In this document: piece by piece, positions 35,286-44,297 of the stretch
How positions within the stretch are numbered: position 1 is the first letter of the stretch
Layout of the letters: each line of letters starts with the position of its first letter
Origin: LMUY01 sp965198565
Lineage (GTDB): Bacteria > Pseudomonadota > Alphaproteobacteria > Acetobacterales > Acetobacteraceae
NCBI GenBank assembly: GCA_965198565.1
Contig: OZ240665.1
Coordinates: 558,001-622,000 of the forward strand
Reading direction: 5' to 3'
Length of the DNA stretch: 64,000 nucleotides
Made by a program: the position numbers and the translations under genes
Notes under the pieces: generated by a model
What the model saw: the letters and a program-made list of their open reading frames with translations, nothing else
Databases searched by the model: none
Told to the model about the DNA's origin: nothing

Positions 35286-35704
35286 TCTATCCTACTTGGT
35301 CCGTTAGGCTTCCGCCTGGATTGTCATGGCCATACAAGAGGCACCGCATTCGGATGCGCCTGGCACTTTGCCGGCCCGGCGTCACAGTCGTCATAGCTAT
35401 GTTGCAGGGGCGAAGGCAACGCGGCTATCCACCACGACGCTCGTGCGTCCGCCGGTACCACCTGCCGCGCGTGTGATCGGGACCGGGCCTGCCAGCTGCA
35501 GAGTTCCACCATTGCGATAGGCCTAGCGCGGCGTCTGCTTGGCGACTTCGTTCATGATCTGTTCGGTTAGAGCGCGGCCCATGGCGGATTGAGGGCCTCG
35601 AGTGCAGCGTTCCAAAGCTGGAACAGGCTGTCCAGGCGGCGGCCCCTACAGGCGCCGCCGCGATCGGCTTATGTGCTGTGCAGCAAAAGATTAGGAGATT
35701 TGCT
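35286..35704. other. Intergenic region, GntR regulator / small lipoprotein
   Basis: About 420 bases with no supported gene. It should carry the regulator promoter on the left. On the right an AGGAG ribosome-binding site (35694-35698) precedes the lipoprotein ATG. No inverted repeat resembling the cluster's palindrome is present. Confidence 0.45.
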
Positions 35705-35980
35705 ATGCTGAACACACGTCGCGCGAGCCTGGCACCTCAGGGCCGTTGGCTCGGTCGGGCCGTCACGGCGGCCGCCCTTGTCATGGCTGTGAGCCTTGGC
35801 GGCTGTGCGAATGGGTCTGATTTCACGGCTGCATCCGACACGCCTTACCAAGTGGCCGGTCCCGTGGTCGCGCGAGGCCCCGTCGCCCAAGGCCCCGTCA
35901 ATAGCTATTATCAAGACTGTGCCAACGGTCAGACCTTTGTCGACAACTGCAGCGGGTTTCCCCGTTCCTATCTTCCCTGA
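35705..35980 (+). CDS. Small outer-membrane or periplasmic lipoprotein, unknown
   Basis: This 91-residue protein has a lipoprotein signal (TAAALVMAVSLGGCANGSDF, lipobox LGGC at about residue 34). The mature part of under 60 residues has a repetitive VAGPVVARGPVAQGPVNSYY segment and two further Cys (DCANGQTFVDNCSG) that could form a disulfide. A good AGGAG site precedes the ATG. It is not obviously tied to its neighbours; small entericidin- or YgdI-like envelope lipoproteins are the nearest kind. Confidence 0.7.
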   Translation: MLNTRRASLAPQGRWLGRAVTAAALVMAVSLGGCANGSDFTAASDTPYQVAGPVVARGPVAQGPVNSYYQDCANGQTFVDNCSGFPRSYLP

Positions 35981-36119
35981 GGCTTGGCACCGCGAGAGCT
36001 TGCTGGCGCAGCATCCAGACCGAACGCGATCAGCCGTCGGATAAACATGCTCACCGTCGGCTACGCAGGCGCCTTAAAGCCCTGCGCGGCCGAGCCGGCA
36101 GCTCATAGTTCGTAAACAA

Positions 36120-37784
36120 TCAAAACGGCTTGGCGCTGGTTCCGAGCAAGCGGCCAAGTGACACGATGGTGAACAGGCTAAACTCTGCTCCGCTTTTAGC
36201 CCGGCCGAGCCTCGGGTCGCCGATCTGGTCCGGATCTATGAAGTATTCGGCGAGCGGCCGGAAGGCAATCGCGGGGGTCAATTGTATGCTGCCGACCGCC
36301 TCGAAGGCGAAGCCGTCGCGCTTCTGGCTTGGGCCACGGCCGTCGTAGAAGTTATGGGCTTCGGTCTCGAATGCGGCTTCGACGGCGCTCAATCGTTGAT
36401 AGTGCGCCTGCAGACCGAGTGCATCGAACGGGCGCCCAGGGATCAACCCCGTGAAGTTCAAGCCGGCGATCGCGTCGAGGTCGATGGGCTGCGGCTTGTC
36501 CGCGGATACGCTGAAGTTGCCATAGACGGCGATGTTCGCAGGCGGACCTCCGGGATGGGCCGCGCCGCGCCAGATCGTCTGCAGACCCTGTGCGTATAGA
36601 ACGGCGCCGCCGGGATAGTCGGCGGCAGTGGTGAACCTTGACGCCGGTGCCGGCGACCCTTTGGCGTTGAAGTATCCTTTGCGCGTATCGTATTCCACGC
36701 CGGCTTCAAGATTGGCCGGGTATGCGGCATTCGAGAACTCAGAGCGGTAGCCGACTTCCCCCAGGATCTGGGTTCCAGACGCAGTGCGAGCGCCGAATGC
36801 CAGCGGATAACCGGTGGAATTGAGGTAGTTGTCTTCAAACGCCCCGGCCTGAACATACCAGAGCGGAGTGAGCTTGTAGGTGGCTCGGCCGCCCCAGGTC
36901 GGGAATGGCAGTGTTGGGAAGTCGCCATCCACCGTGACGGTGGTGGAGTAGGCCGTGATGGGGTCGAGCGAATTGGCCAGAAAGAAGTAGCGATACACGC
37001 TGGTCTGGCCGAATTCGACCGAGAAGCGATCGTTGAGGAGCCGTTGCTCGTAGGTGAGTTCTGAAAGATAGGCGAAATGGCCGGACAGGGCGGGTGTGCC
37101 TTGGAGATTGCTGACCAGTTCGCCGCCGCCGTCGATCACGTAGTTAGGCTCGTTGGCCCTCAGCGTGTTGAAGGTGATCGAGGCATGGAGATTACCGCCG
37201 GTGATCCCAGCCAGCTTGCCAAGATCGACGTCGACACTCGGCGCGATCGCCACCAGGTTGTTGAACTCGTGGGTTCGGACGCCGGCCGACGTGTTCGTCG
37301 ACACCTTGTCGAAACCAAGGCCATGAACGTCGATGCCCTCACTGAGAAGCGTGCTGCCGAGTCCGGGAAACAGGCCGACCCGGGGCACGGACGAGATTGG
37401 CGCCGGCGGACCGCCGGTTGCTTGTGATGAGTTCCCGGTCGTGTTCTGGCCGGAAGTCGGCGCCACTCCGAGGGGACTGCTGCTGTTTCCCGGGCTTGCC
37501 GTGGGCGACCCGGCGTTGGGCGGAACCGCGGTGAGTGGCAGCGCTTGCGCTTCGATAACGACGGCCGGGTCGGTCGCTGCTGGCGCCGGGTCCGCAGCTC
37601 GCGCACCGCACGGTATCGCGACTGAAACGAGCGCCGCGAGGCATGGTAGTGCACGGCCAATGTTCGGTATCGAAGACGTAGACGTCTTGTCCCGCTCACC
37701 AGGTCTGCGGATCAGATCTTGAATTTGCAGCGATACCTGAAGCCGCCACCGCGGCATCATTGCATGCAGTCGTTGTGTGTCCAA
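36120..37784 (-). CDS. OprB-family carbohydrate-selective porin
   Basis: This 554-residue outer-membrane protein has an N-terminal export signal (IGRALPCLAALVSVAIPCGA, then RA-A). A Pro/Ser/Gly-rich linker (about 80-125) is followed by an OprB beta-barrel ending in a terminal aromatic (GTSAKPF). Barrel landmarks are FGQTSVYRYFFLANSLDPIT, then PTWGGRATYKLTPLWYVQAG, then LQAHYQRLSAVEAAFETEAH. It would let small sugars or related solutes cross the outer membrane. It is divergent from the dehydrogenase operon, with a near-match of the cluster palindrome 70 bases before its start, so it may be co-regulated with the catabolic genes. Confidence 0.85.
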   Translation of the reverse strand: MDTQRLHAMMPRWRLQVSLQIQDLIRRPGERDKTSTSSIPNIGRALPCLAALVSVAIPCGARAADPAPAATDPAVVIEAQALPLTAVPPNAGSPTASPGNSSSPLGVAPTSGQNTTGNSSQATGGPPAPISSVPRVGLFPGLGSTLLSEGIDVHGLGFDKVSTNTSAGVRTHEFNNLVAIAPSVDVDLGKLAGITGGNLHASITFNTLRANEPNYVIDGGGELVSNLQGTPALSGHFAYLSELTYEQRLLNDRFSVEFGQTSVYRYFFLANSLDPITAYSTTVTVDGDFPTLPFPTWGGRATYKLTPLWYVQAGAFEDNYLNSTGYPLAFGARTASGTQILGEVGYRSEFSNAAYPANLEAGVEYDTRKGYFNAKGSPAPASRFTTAADYPGGAVLYAQGLQTIWRGAAHPGGPPANIAVYGNFSVSADKPQPIDLDAIAGLNFTGLIPGRPFDALGLQAHYQRLSAVEAAFETEAHNFYDGRGPSQKRDGFAFEAVGSIQLTPAIAFRPLAEYFIDPDQIGDPRLGRAKSGAEFSLFTIVSLGRLLGTSAKPF

Positions 37785-37853
37785 TTCGTCCCTCCCCAGG
37801 GCACTTCGATGTTGACTTCATCGTGATCGGGACGAGACCACGCAGGTCGGATA

Positions 37854-37867
37854 TGTGTCAACAGTCG
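37854..37867. promoter_or_regulatory. Partial operator-like palindrome before the porin
   Basis: TGTGTCAACAGTCG contains TGTCAACAGT, ten bases in common with the reverse complement of AACTGTTGACAGTT. It lies 70 bases upstream of the porin start on the minus strand. Confidence 0.4.
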
Positions 37868-37959
37868 TTTTGCGCCGAGGACTTCCTCTGAGCGCGCGCC
37901 TCACTCAATGCGCCATGCGGGCGCTTTCCGAACGGCGCAGAAACGGACTCACACCACAA

Positions 37960-37973
37960 AACTGTTGACAGTT
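37960..37973. promoter_or_regulatory. Palindromic operator-like site AACTGTTGACAGTT (copy 1)
   Basis: A perfect AACTGT-TG-ACAGTT palindrome lies in the 600-base divergent region between the porin and the aldehyde dehydrogenase operon. The same 14-mer occurs at 44071-44084. The form fits GntR/FCD operators (GT-N2-AC core). Confidence 0.6.
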
Positions 37974-38380
37974 TGTTCAGGAAATGCGTTGCTTTGGCGA
38001 ACGGTGCATGGTCTGAACGCCGGTTTGAGGGGTTGGAACGAATGTCGTGCTGGCATCGCGCTTCGCCGATAGTTGCGTTGACATCGATCCAAACGGCCCG
38101 GCCGCTGGCAGATTGCTTGCCCGCCATTCCTGCTGCACGAGACCTATTCCCGAGTATGGGGCTGACGATGGACCGAGCGCCACACGCGCCGTCTCGGCGT
38201 CTGCGGGCCATCAACCCATTCGCAAGCGCTGGCGAGCTGTGACGTGACATCAGCCGGGGCAACCAAGACTATGAACGGCAGGACCGCAGTCGCACAGCAC
38301 TTCGCCTTGGTAGAGACAGGGAGTCGCTCCCGGCCCTGCGCCAGGCAGCGGGCGCAATTCAGTAATCAGAGAGGTTGTCG

Positions 38381-39835
38381 ATGAGCGAGCGCAAGGCCAG
38401 ACACTGGATCGGCGGCGAGTGGGTGAGCACCGGCGTCGAAAAGCACAGCATCAATCCCGCCACGGGCCGGGTGATCGGCACATTTCACGACGGCGGCGCT
38501 GACGCTGCTCAAGCGGCCATAGCCGCCGCCGCCGCAGCGTTTCGCCAGAGCGCCTGGGCGTTCGATCCGATGCTGCGAGCCACGGCGCTCAGCCATCTGG
38601 CGGATGCCTACGCGGCTCGCCTGAACGATGTGGTCGACACGTTGTGTTTGGAGAACGGCAAGCTGCGCTACGAGGCGAGCTTCGAAGCCAATTTCATCAT
38701 CCGCGGCCTGCGCTTCGCCGCCGGGCTGGCGGTGCAGAACTTTGGCCGCGTGGTTGATCCGCGGCCAGGCTTGCAATCGATGTCGATCCGCCAGCCGGTC
38801 GGTGTCGCAGGGCTGATCATTCCTTGGAACTCCCCCGCCTATCTCTGCATCCGGGCCCTGGCGCCGGCCCTGGCCGCAGGCTGCACGACCGTGGTGAAAA
38901 TGCCGGCCCAGGCGGCACAAAGCGGCGCCCTGACGAGCGAAATCGTCGCCAGCGTTGGCGAGATACCGCGCGGTGTCGTCAACGTGTTCACCGAGACGGG
39001 CGCAGACGGCGCACGCTTGCTGGTGGATTCGCCGCTGGTTCCGGTCATCAGCTTCACCGGCAGCACGGCCACCGGCCGGGCGATCGCGCAAGCGGCGGCG
39101 CGCCATCTCAAGCGCGTTGGCCTCGAGCTCGGCGGCAAGACGCCCCACCTGGTGTTCGACGATGCCGACTTGAACGCGGTGCTGCCAACCATCGAGAAGT
39201 CGTCCACGGTGTTCGCAGGCCAGTTCTGCATGACCGGCAGCCGCATCCTGGTGCAACGGGGCATTGCCGACCAGGTCAAGTCCGGCTTGGCAGAGCGGCT
39301 GGAACGGGTTCGCCCAGGACCGGCCGCAGACGCCGCCAGCGAGATGGGGCCGCTCATCGACCTTGCGTCTGTTGCGCGTGTGGACGCGGCCGTCGAGGGC
39401 GCGATCCGGGCCGGTGCCAAGCCGATCGTCCGCGGCGGACCGTCCAGGAACCCCGAACTGGCCGGCGGCGCGTTCTACCATCCATCGTTGCTGGAAGTGA
39501 CCGACGCTTCGTTGCCAATCGTGCAGACGGAGACCTTTGGCCCGGTGCAGACGCTGCAAGTGTTCGACACCGAGGACGAGGCGGTCGCACTGGCGAACGA
39601 CAGTGAATACGGTTTGAGCGCCTGCATCTGGAGCCGTGATGTCGACCGGCCGATGCGGGTCGCGCGGCGGCTCGAGGCGGGACTGATCTCGATCAATAGC
39701 TGGGCCAACTTGGCTGTCGAGTTCGAGGAAGGTGGTTTCAAATCGAGCGGCCTTGGCCGCCTGGGCGGACTGGCCTCGCTCGAGGACTTCCTCGAATACA
39801 AGCAGATCACGCAGAACTACGACGGCGGCCACTGA
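38381..39835 (+). CDS. NAD(P)-dependent aldehyde dehydrogenase
   Basis: This 484-residue member of the ALDH superfamily has the catalytic Cys in GQFCMTGSR (about residue 285) and the general-base Glu in LELGGKTP (about 250). Cofactor-binding motifs are PWNSPAYL and SFTGSTATGR, and the C-terminal oligomerisation motif ends in LGGLASLEDFLEYKQ. It oxidises an aldehyde to a carboxylate. The ATG at 38381 has AGAGAGG upstream. It leads a run of three plus-strand genes (ALDH, alcohol dehydrogenase with a 16-base gap, FAD hydroxylase), consistent with stepwise oxidation of an alcohol made or released upstream. Confidence 0.93.
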   Translation: MSERKARHWIGGEWVSTGVEKHSINPATGRVIGTFHDGGADAAQAAIAAAAAAFRQSAWAFDPMLRATALSHLADAYAARLNDVVDTLCLENGKLRYEASFEANFIIRGLRFAAGLAVQNFGRVVDPRPGLQSMSIRQPVGVAGLIIPWNSPAYLCIRALAPALAAGCTTVVKMPAQAAQSGALTSEIVASVGEIPRGVVNVFTETGADGARLLVDSPLVPVISFTGSTATGRAIAQAAARHLKRVGLELGGKTPHLVFDDADLNAVLPTIEKSSTVFAGQFCMTGSRILVQRGIADQVKSGLAERLERVRPGPAADAASEMGPLIDLASVARVDAAVEGAIRAGAKPIVRGGPSRNPELAGGAFYHPSLLEVTDASLPIVQTETFGPVQTLQVFDTEDEAVALANDSEYGLSACIWSRDVDRPMRVARRLEAGLISINSWANLAVEFEEGGFKSSGLGRLGGLASLEDFLEYKQITQNYDGGH

Positions 39836-39851
39836 ACCGGAGCGTAATCGT

Positions 39852-40982
39852 ATGTCATCCCCATCACCCTCGTACGGCACCACGCAGGCTGCCGTCGTGT
39901 CCGAGCGGAACGGACGGTTCGTGCTCCGTGATGTGGAAGTGTCGGCTCCCCGCCCGGACGAGGTCATCGTCAAGATGGAAGCCAGCGGCATGTGCCACGC
40001 CGATCTGTCGGCGCGGTCGGGCAGCGTGCCATTTCCGCTGCCTGCGGTGCTCGGCCACGAGGGGGTGGGTCGCGTGGTCGAGGTGGGCTCCGCCGTGCAA
40101 GAGGTTACCCCGGGTGACCGGGTCGTGATCAGCTTCAGTTGGTGCGGACACTGCCCCGCCTGTCTGCGCGCTGCCCCGGTGTATTGCCGAAGCTGGCCCA
40201 CTCTGAACCTGGTGGGCGGCAGCCGGGCAGACGGTTCGACCACGCTTCGCTGCGATGACGCCACGCTGCATGGTCACTTCTTTGGCCAGTCCTCATTCTC
40301 ACGCCTGGTCGTGACCACGGCGCGCGCCGTGGTGAAGGTGCCGGACGACATTCCAGCCTCGGTGTTGGCGCCGCTCGGTTGCGGCGTGCAGACCGGCGTC
40401 AGCGCCGCAACCGCAGTGTTGCGTCCCGCTGCGGGCGCCCGGGTGGCGGTGTCCGGCGCTGGCGCGGTGGGCTTGTCCGCGATCATGGGGCTTGGTCTGA
40501 CCGGCGCCGCCCAAATCATCGCAATCGATGTACATCCGGGTCGTCTCGCGCTCGCCCGCGAGCTTGGCGCGACCGACACGATCAATGCCGCGTCGGGGGA
40601 CGTGGCCGAACAGATCGCGGACTTGACCGGCGGCGCCGGCCTGGATGGGGTGATCGAGACGAGCGGCAATCTTCGCGCGCTTCACACGGCGATTACATCG
40701 CTGGCGGCAGCGAGTACTTGTGTGGTGGTCGGCGTGCCGAACTTCGGCGAGACGGTCGCCGTGGACGTGATCAATCTCGTTGCGCGCGGTCTAAGGATCG
40801 TTGGCACCAACCAGGGCGATGCTATTCCGCGGGTGTTCATTCCGCACCTGATCGCGCTGTATCGCAGCGGCCGCCTGCCGATCGAAAAGGTGGTGACTGA
40901 TTACAGCTTCGAAAGCATCAACGATGCCGCCGAAGCCTCGCTCAACGGAGAGGCGATTAAACCGGTGCTCCATATGGCGTAG
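39852..40982 (+). CDS. Zinc-dependent aryl-alcohol-type dehydrogenase
   Basis: At 376 residues this is a medium-chain dehydrogenase. Catalytic zinc ligands lie in GMCHADLSA and LGHEGVG, and a structural zinc site in SWCGHCPACLRAAPVYC. The NAD-binding motif is VAVSGAGAVGLSAIMGLGLT followed by IAIDV. The pattern matches benzyl/aryl-alcohol dehydrogenases of the AreB/XylB group. The gene starts 16 bases after the aldehyde dehydrogenase stop, so the pair likely converts an alcohol to the acid through the aldehyde. The exact substrate cannot be read from sequence. Confidence 0.92.
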   Translation: MSSPSPSYGTTQAAVVSERNGRFVLRDVEVSAPRPDEVIVKMEASGMCHADLSARSGSVPFPLPAVLGHEGVGRVVEVGSAVQEVTPGDRVVISFSWCGHCPACLRAAPVYCRSWPTLNLVGGSRADGSTTLRCDDATLHGHFFGQSSFSRLVVTTARAVVKVPDDIPASVLAPLGCGVQTGVSAATAVLRPAAGARVAVSGAGAVGLSAIMGLGLTGAAQIIAIDVHPGRLALARELGATDTINAASGDVAEQIADLTGGAGLDGVIETSGNLRALHTAITSLAAASTCVVVGVPNFGETVAVDVINLVARGLRIVGTNQGDAIPRVFIPHLIALYRSGRLPIEKVVTDYSFESINDAAEASLNGEAIKPVLHMA

Positions 40983-41066
40983 ACGCGCCGACAACCCAGT
41001 AATTCCACGCAGCCAGACTCCGCGGCAGCGGCGGTGTTCGGCCAAGCATTGCAAAGGACGAGACGC

Positions 41067-42716
41067 ATGGACTTAGCTTCTGTGAATGGCAATGTGGAAC
41101 GGCTTCAGCCGAGGATGTCTTGCGACGTTGCCATCGTTGGCTATGGTCCGGTCGGGATGGTGATGTCGATCCTGCTTGCGCAACGCGGCCTGTCCGTGAT
41201 CGTCGTGGAGCGGTTTCCAGAGCGCTACAAGCTTCCGCGCGCCGGGCACTTCGACAGCGAGACGTTCCGAACCTTTCAGCAGATGGGGATTGCGGAAGCG
41301 ATGGAACTCATCGCCCGGCCGATGCTGGAGTGGGAGTTGGTGACGGCCGAGATGGAGGTGCTTGCCAAGATCAAGCTTGGCTTGGGTGGCGCAGGCTGGA
41401 AGGAAAGCTACCTGACCTTCCAGCCGGAGTTCGAAGAAATCTTTGATGCGCGGGCCAAGGAGCTGGGTGTGCGCACCTTCATGGGTGTCAGCGCACTCAG
41501 CATCGAACAGGAGCCTCATGGCGTGCGGCTTGCCGTGCGCGCCACGGACGACTCCACGTCAGACCCGTGCGTGATCGAGTCGTCTTTCCTGATCGGGGCG
41601 GATGGCGCCCGCAGCTTTGTGCGCGGTGCGATCGGCGTCGAACGCCGCAATCTCGGGTTCAAGGCGAACGACCAACTGGTCATCGACTTCGAGCACAACG
41701 ATCCTGATCGGGACTTGCCGCAGCTCCCTGAAGTTTATCAGGTGCTCGACAGCAATCGTCCGCAATTGGCGGGGCGTTGGAGTGGCAGCCGCTGGTCGCG
41801 TTTCGAGTTCCACGCGATGGAAGGCGAGACCCGGGACTACCTCGAGAGCGAGGAAACTTGCTGGGCACTGCTTACCAAGTGGGGGATTTATCCCAGCGAC
41901 GGCAAGATCGTCCGCCATTCGGTTTATGCGTTCGAGAGCTATCTCGCTGAAAGCTGGCGCCACGGACGCGTCTTCCTGATCGGAGACGCTGCCCATACCA
42001 TGCCGCCCTTCATGGGCCAGGGTTTGTGTTCCGGAATACGCGACGCACTCAACCTTGCTTGGAAGATCGCCGCCGTTTCTGCCGGCGAAGCGGACCACCA
42101 CTTGCTCGACAGCTATGAACTCGAGCGTATGCCGCACGTGACGGAGGTCGTCCATATGTCGATTGCGGTCGGCGACATGGTGCTCATGACTGATCCGGAG
42201 CAGGCGCGGCACCGCGACGATATGCTGCGTGCTGGCAAGGTACCGGAGGCGCCGGTGTTTCCACGATTGGGCGAGGGCATCGTGCGTCCGTCCGCCTCGC
42301 CGGACGCGCATGCAACGGATGGCCGGCCATCCATGCAGGCGCGGGTCGCTTTCGGCCGGCGCGTTGATCGGATCGACGAGTTTGTAAGGCCTGGCTGGCG
42401 GATCGTTTCTCGACATCCGGTTCCGGACTCTCTGTTCAATGATCGCCAGCATAAACTGCTGTCCGGGCTCAACGTCCAGTTCGCTCACGTCTCGCGGGGC
42501 GCCGGTGCTCAGTATAGCGACATCGACGGCGAATATGACTTATGGTACCGTAAAACCGGCAGGAAGGCGTTCCTCCAGCGTCCAGACCATTACATCTTCG
42601 GCTCCGTGCGGACGATAGAAGATTTGCCCGCACTCCTGGATGATCTTGCCAACGCTCTGGCTGCGAACGGCTGGAACGGGCTCGTGCCTGGCACCGCGGT
42701 GTTGGAAACCCTCTGA
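41067..42716 (+). CDS. FAD-dependent aromatic hydroxylase (MhpA-like)
   Basis: At 549 residues this is a class A flavoprotein monooxygenase. The FAD dinucleotide motif is VAIVGYGPVGMVMSILLAQR (about residues 21-40), the DG motif is LIGADGARSFVR, and the GD motif is FLIGDAAHTMPPFMGQGLCS (about 304). The C-terminal thioredoxin-like extension fits the MhpA/PheA group that hydroxylates phenolic or 3-hydroxyphenylpropionate-type substrates with NAD(P)H and O2. The ATG at 41067 has AAAGGA upstream. It is the strongest hint that this cluster degrades an aromatic compound, although relatives also act on polyketides and cyclic ketones. Confidence 0.9.
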   Translation: MDLASVNGNVERLQPRMSCDVAIVGYGPVGMVMSILLAQRGLSVIVVERFPERYKLPRAGHFDSETFRTFQQMGIAEAMELIARPMLEWELVTAEMEVLAKIKLGLGGAGWKESYLTFQPEFEEIFDARAKELGVRTFMGVSALSIEQEPHGVRLAVRATDDSTSDPCVIESSFLIGADGARSFVRGAIGVERRNLGFKANDQLVIDFEHNDPDRDLPQLPEVYQVLDSNRPQLAGRWSGSRWSRFEFHAMEGETRDYLESEETCWALLTKWGIYPSDGKIVRHSVYAFESYLAESWRHGRVFLIGDAAHTMPPFMGQGLCSGIRDALNLAWKIAAVSAGEADHHLLDSYELERMPHVTEVVHMSIAVGDMVLMTDPEQARHRDDMLRAGKVPEAPVFPRLGEGIVRPSASPDAHATDGRPSMQARVAFGRRVDRIDEFVRPGWRIVSRHPVPDSLFNDRQHKLLSGLNVQFAHVSRGAGAQYSDIDGEYDLWYRKTGRKAFLQRPDHYIFGSVRTIEDLPALLDDLANALAANGWNGLVPGTAVLETL

Positions 42717-42776
42717 ACAAGGTGATCCACCGCGCAACCGCGGCCTTGCTGGTGGGGTGGAAACGGTCGGGCCTCG

Positions 42777-43769
42777 TTAGCCCTTCTCGCTATCCAGGTC
42801 TTTCATCTGGGCCGGCGCGAGACGGGGGCCGGCGGCGGCTCCTTTCGGTACTGCCTGTTCGATCTCCGACAGGCTGTCGGCATCGAGCGAGAGTTCGACC
42901 GCACCCAACGCCTCGGCCAAGCGGTCCGGACGGCGCGCGCCGATGAGCGGCACGATGTCGCCACCCTGAGCCATTACCCAGGCGATTGCGAGCTGGGCAA
43001 CGGTGGCGCCTCGCGCCGCGGCGATGGGACGGAGCGCGTCGCTAAGCCGGAGATTGCTTTCGACATTGCCCGGCTGCAAACGCGGTATCCGGGCACGTCC
43101 GTCGCCCGGCGCCAACGCAGAGGGCCAATGGCCGCTGAGCAGACCCCGCGACAGCACGCCGTAGGCCGTGACGCCGATGCCGAGCGAGCGGCAGGTGGGC
43201 AGGATCGTGTCCTCGATGCCGCGGCTGAACAGAGAATATTCAATCTGCACATCGCAGATGTCATGCACTGCGTTGGCACGCGCGATGGTCGCGGACCCAA
43301 CCTCCGATAATCCGATATGCCGGACATAGCCCGCCCGTACCATCTCGGAAATCGCGCCGACCGTGTCCTCGATCGGAACGGCGGGATCAAGCCGCGCCGG
43401 CCGGTAGATGTCGACGTAGTCAGTCCCGAGCTTGCTGAGTGTTTGCGCCAGCGCATTTTTCACCAGGCTCGGCCGCGTGTCGAACCCAAGCATGTCGCCA
43501 GCCGGATCGCGCAGCGCACCGAACTTCACGCTGAGCAGCAATCGCTCGCGTGGAAGTTGCCTCAGTGCTTCGCCGATCAGAACCTCATTATGGCCCATGC
43601 CATAAAAATCGCCGGTGTCGAGCAGCGTGACGCCGGCCTCCGCTGCAGCGCGCAGCGTCGCGAGACTTTCGGCGCGGTCAGCCGGGCCGTACGATCCGGA
43701 CATGCCCATGCAGCCAAGGCCTAATGCGGAACTGCTTGGACCATGGCGCCCGAGGCGACGTGTTTGCAT
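42777..43769 (-). CDS. Aldo/keto reductase lacking the catalytic His
   Basis: This 330-residue TIM-barrel reductase begins RRLGRHGPSSSALGLGCMGM. Asp and Tyr of the active site lie in LLDTGDFYGMGHNE and Lys in LLLSVKFGALRD. Where the family normally has QHR the sequence is VDIYRPARLDP, so the catalytic His is replaced by Ala. The same motif is in the related gene at 48466. NADPH contacts follow near VPLIGARRPDRLAEAL. The start at 43769 is set by the family N-terminus and a GGAG upstream. It is convergent with the hydroxylase gene and divergent from the MFS gene. Confidence 0.88.
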   Translation of the reverse strand: MQTRRLGRHGPSSSALGLGCMGMSGSYGPADRAESLATLRAAAEAGVTLLDTGDFYGMGHNEVLIGEALRQLPRERLLLSVKFGALRDPAGDMLGFDTRPSLVKNALAQTLSKLGTDYVDIYRPARLDPAVPIEDTVGAISEMVRAGYVRHIGLSEVGSATIARANAVHDICDVQIEYSLFSRGIEDTILPTCRSLGIGVTAYGVLSRGLLSGHWPSALAPGDGRARIPRLQPGNVESNLRLSDALRPIAAARGATVAQLAIAWVMAQGGDIVPLIGARRPDRLAEALGAVELSLDADSLSEIEQAVPKGAAAGPRLAPAQMKDLDSEKG

Positions 43770-44297
43770 AGCTATCTCCGGTGTCCAGAGCTGCCGACCG
43801 CGCAAGCCCCGCCTCTCGCAGACGCTGCATAGAACACCGTGTCCTCCTCGCGCTCGCCGACCGAACTGCTGTGACGCTCGTGGCGGATAGCTCCCACGCA
43901 TCCACAATGGCCGTCAATTCAAATTCAAAAGTGTCATCACTCTACTCGCCGCCTCCTATTTGCGGTTCGGGCAGAAAGGCATTGCGCTGCAGCAAAGTCT
44001 CCTGCCGGGCGGCGAGGCAGCGCCCTGGTTTGGCGGTGAAGTCGCCGCTACGGCAATCCAGCTTCCCAATAACTGTTGACAGTTGTTGCTGAGCCTATAC
44101 GTTACTGATAAATCGGCCGAACGGCGTTATCGTCCTGGGAGAGATCATGCGTGCTGAGAGGCCTCGGATTGCCAGGCCGCATTCCGATCATGCGCCTTGT
44201 TGCGATGCAAACTTACGCAGAGGGTCTCGTCGGCGTCTTCTGCCCGGCAAACTCCGTGCTGGATTCTTGATCACGCGGCACTGGCGGGATTGACACC
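43770..44297. other. Divergent intergenic region, aldo/keto reductase / MFS permease
   Basis: About 530 bases without a supported gene. It carries the second copy of the AACTGTTGACAGTT palindrome (44071-44084). Short ORFs show no recognisable motif. Confidence 0.5.
44071..44084. promoter_or_regulatory. Palindromic operator-like site AACTGTTGACAGTT (copy 2)
   Basis: This is an exact copy of the 14-mer at 37960-37973, 214 bases before the MFS permease and about 300 bases before the minus-strand aldo/keto reductase. Two exact copies in the two divergent regulatory regions of one cluster suggest a shared regulator. Confidence 0.6.
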
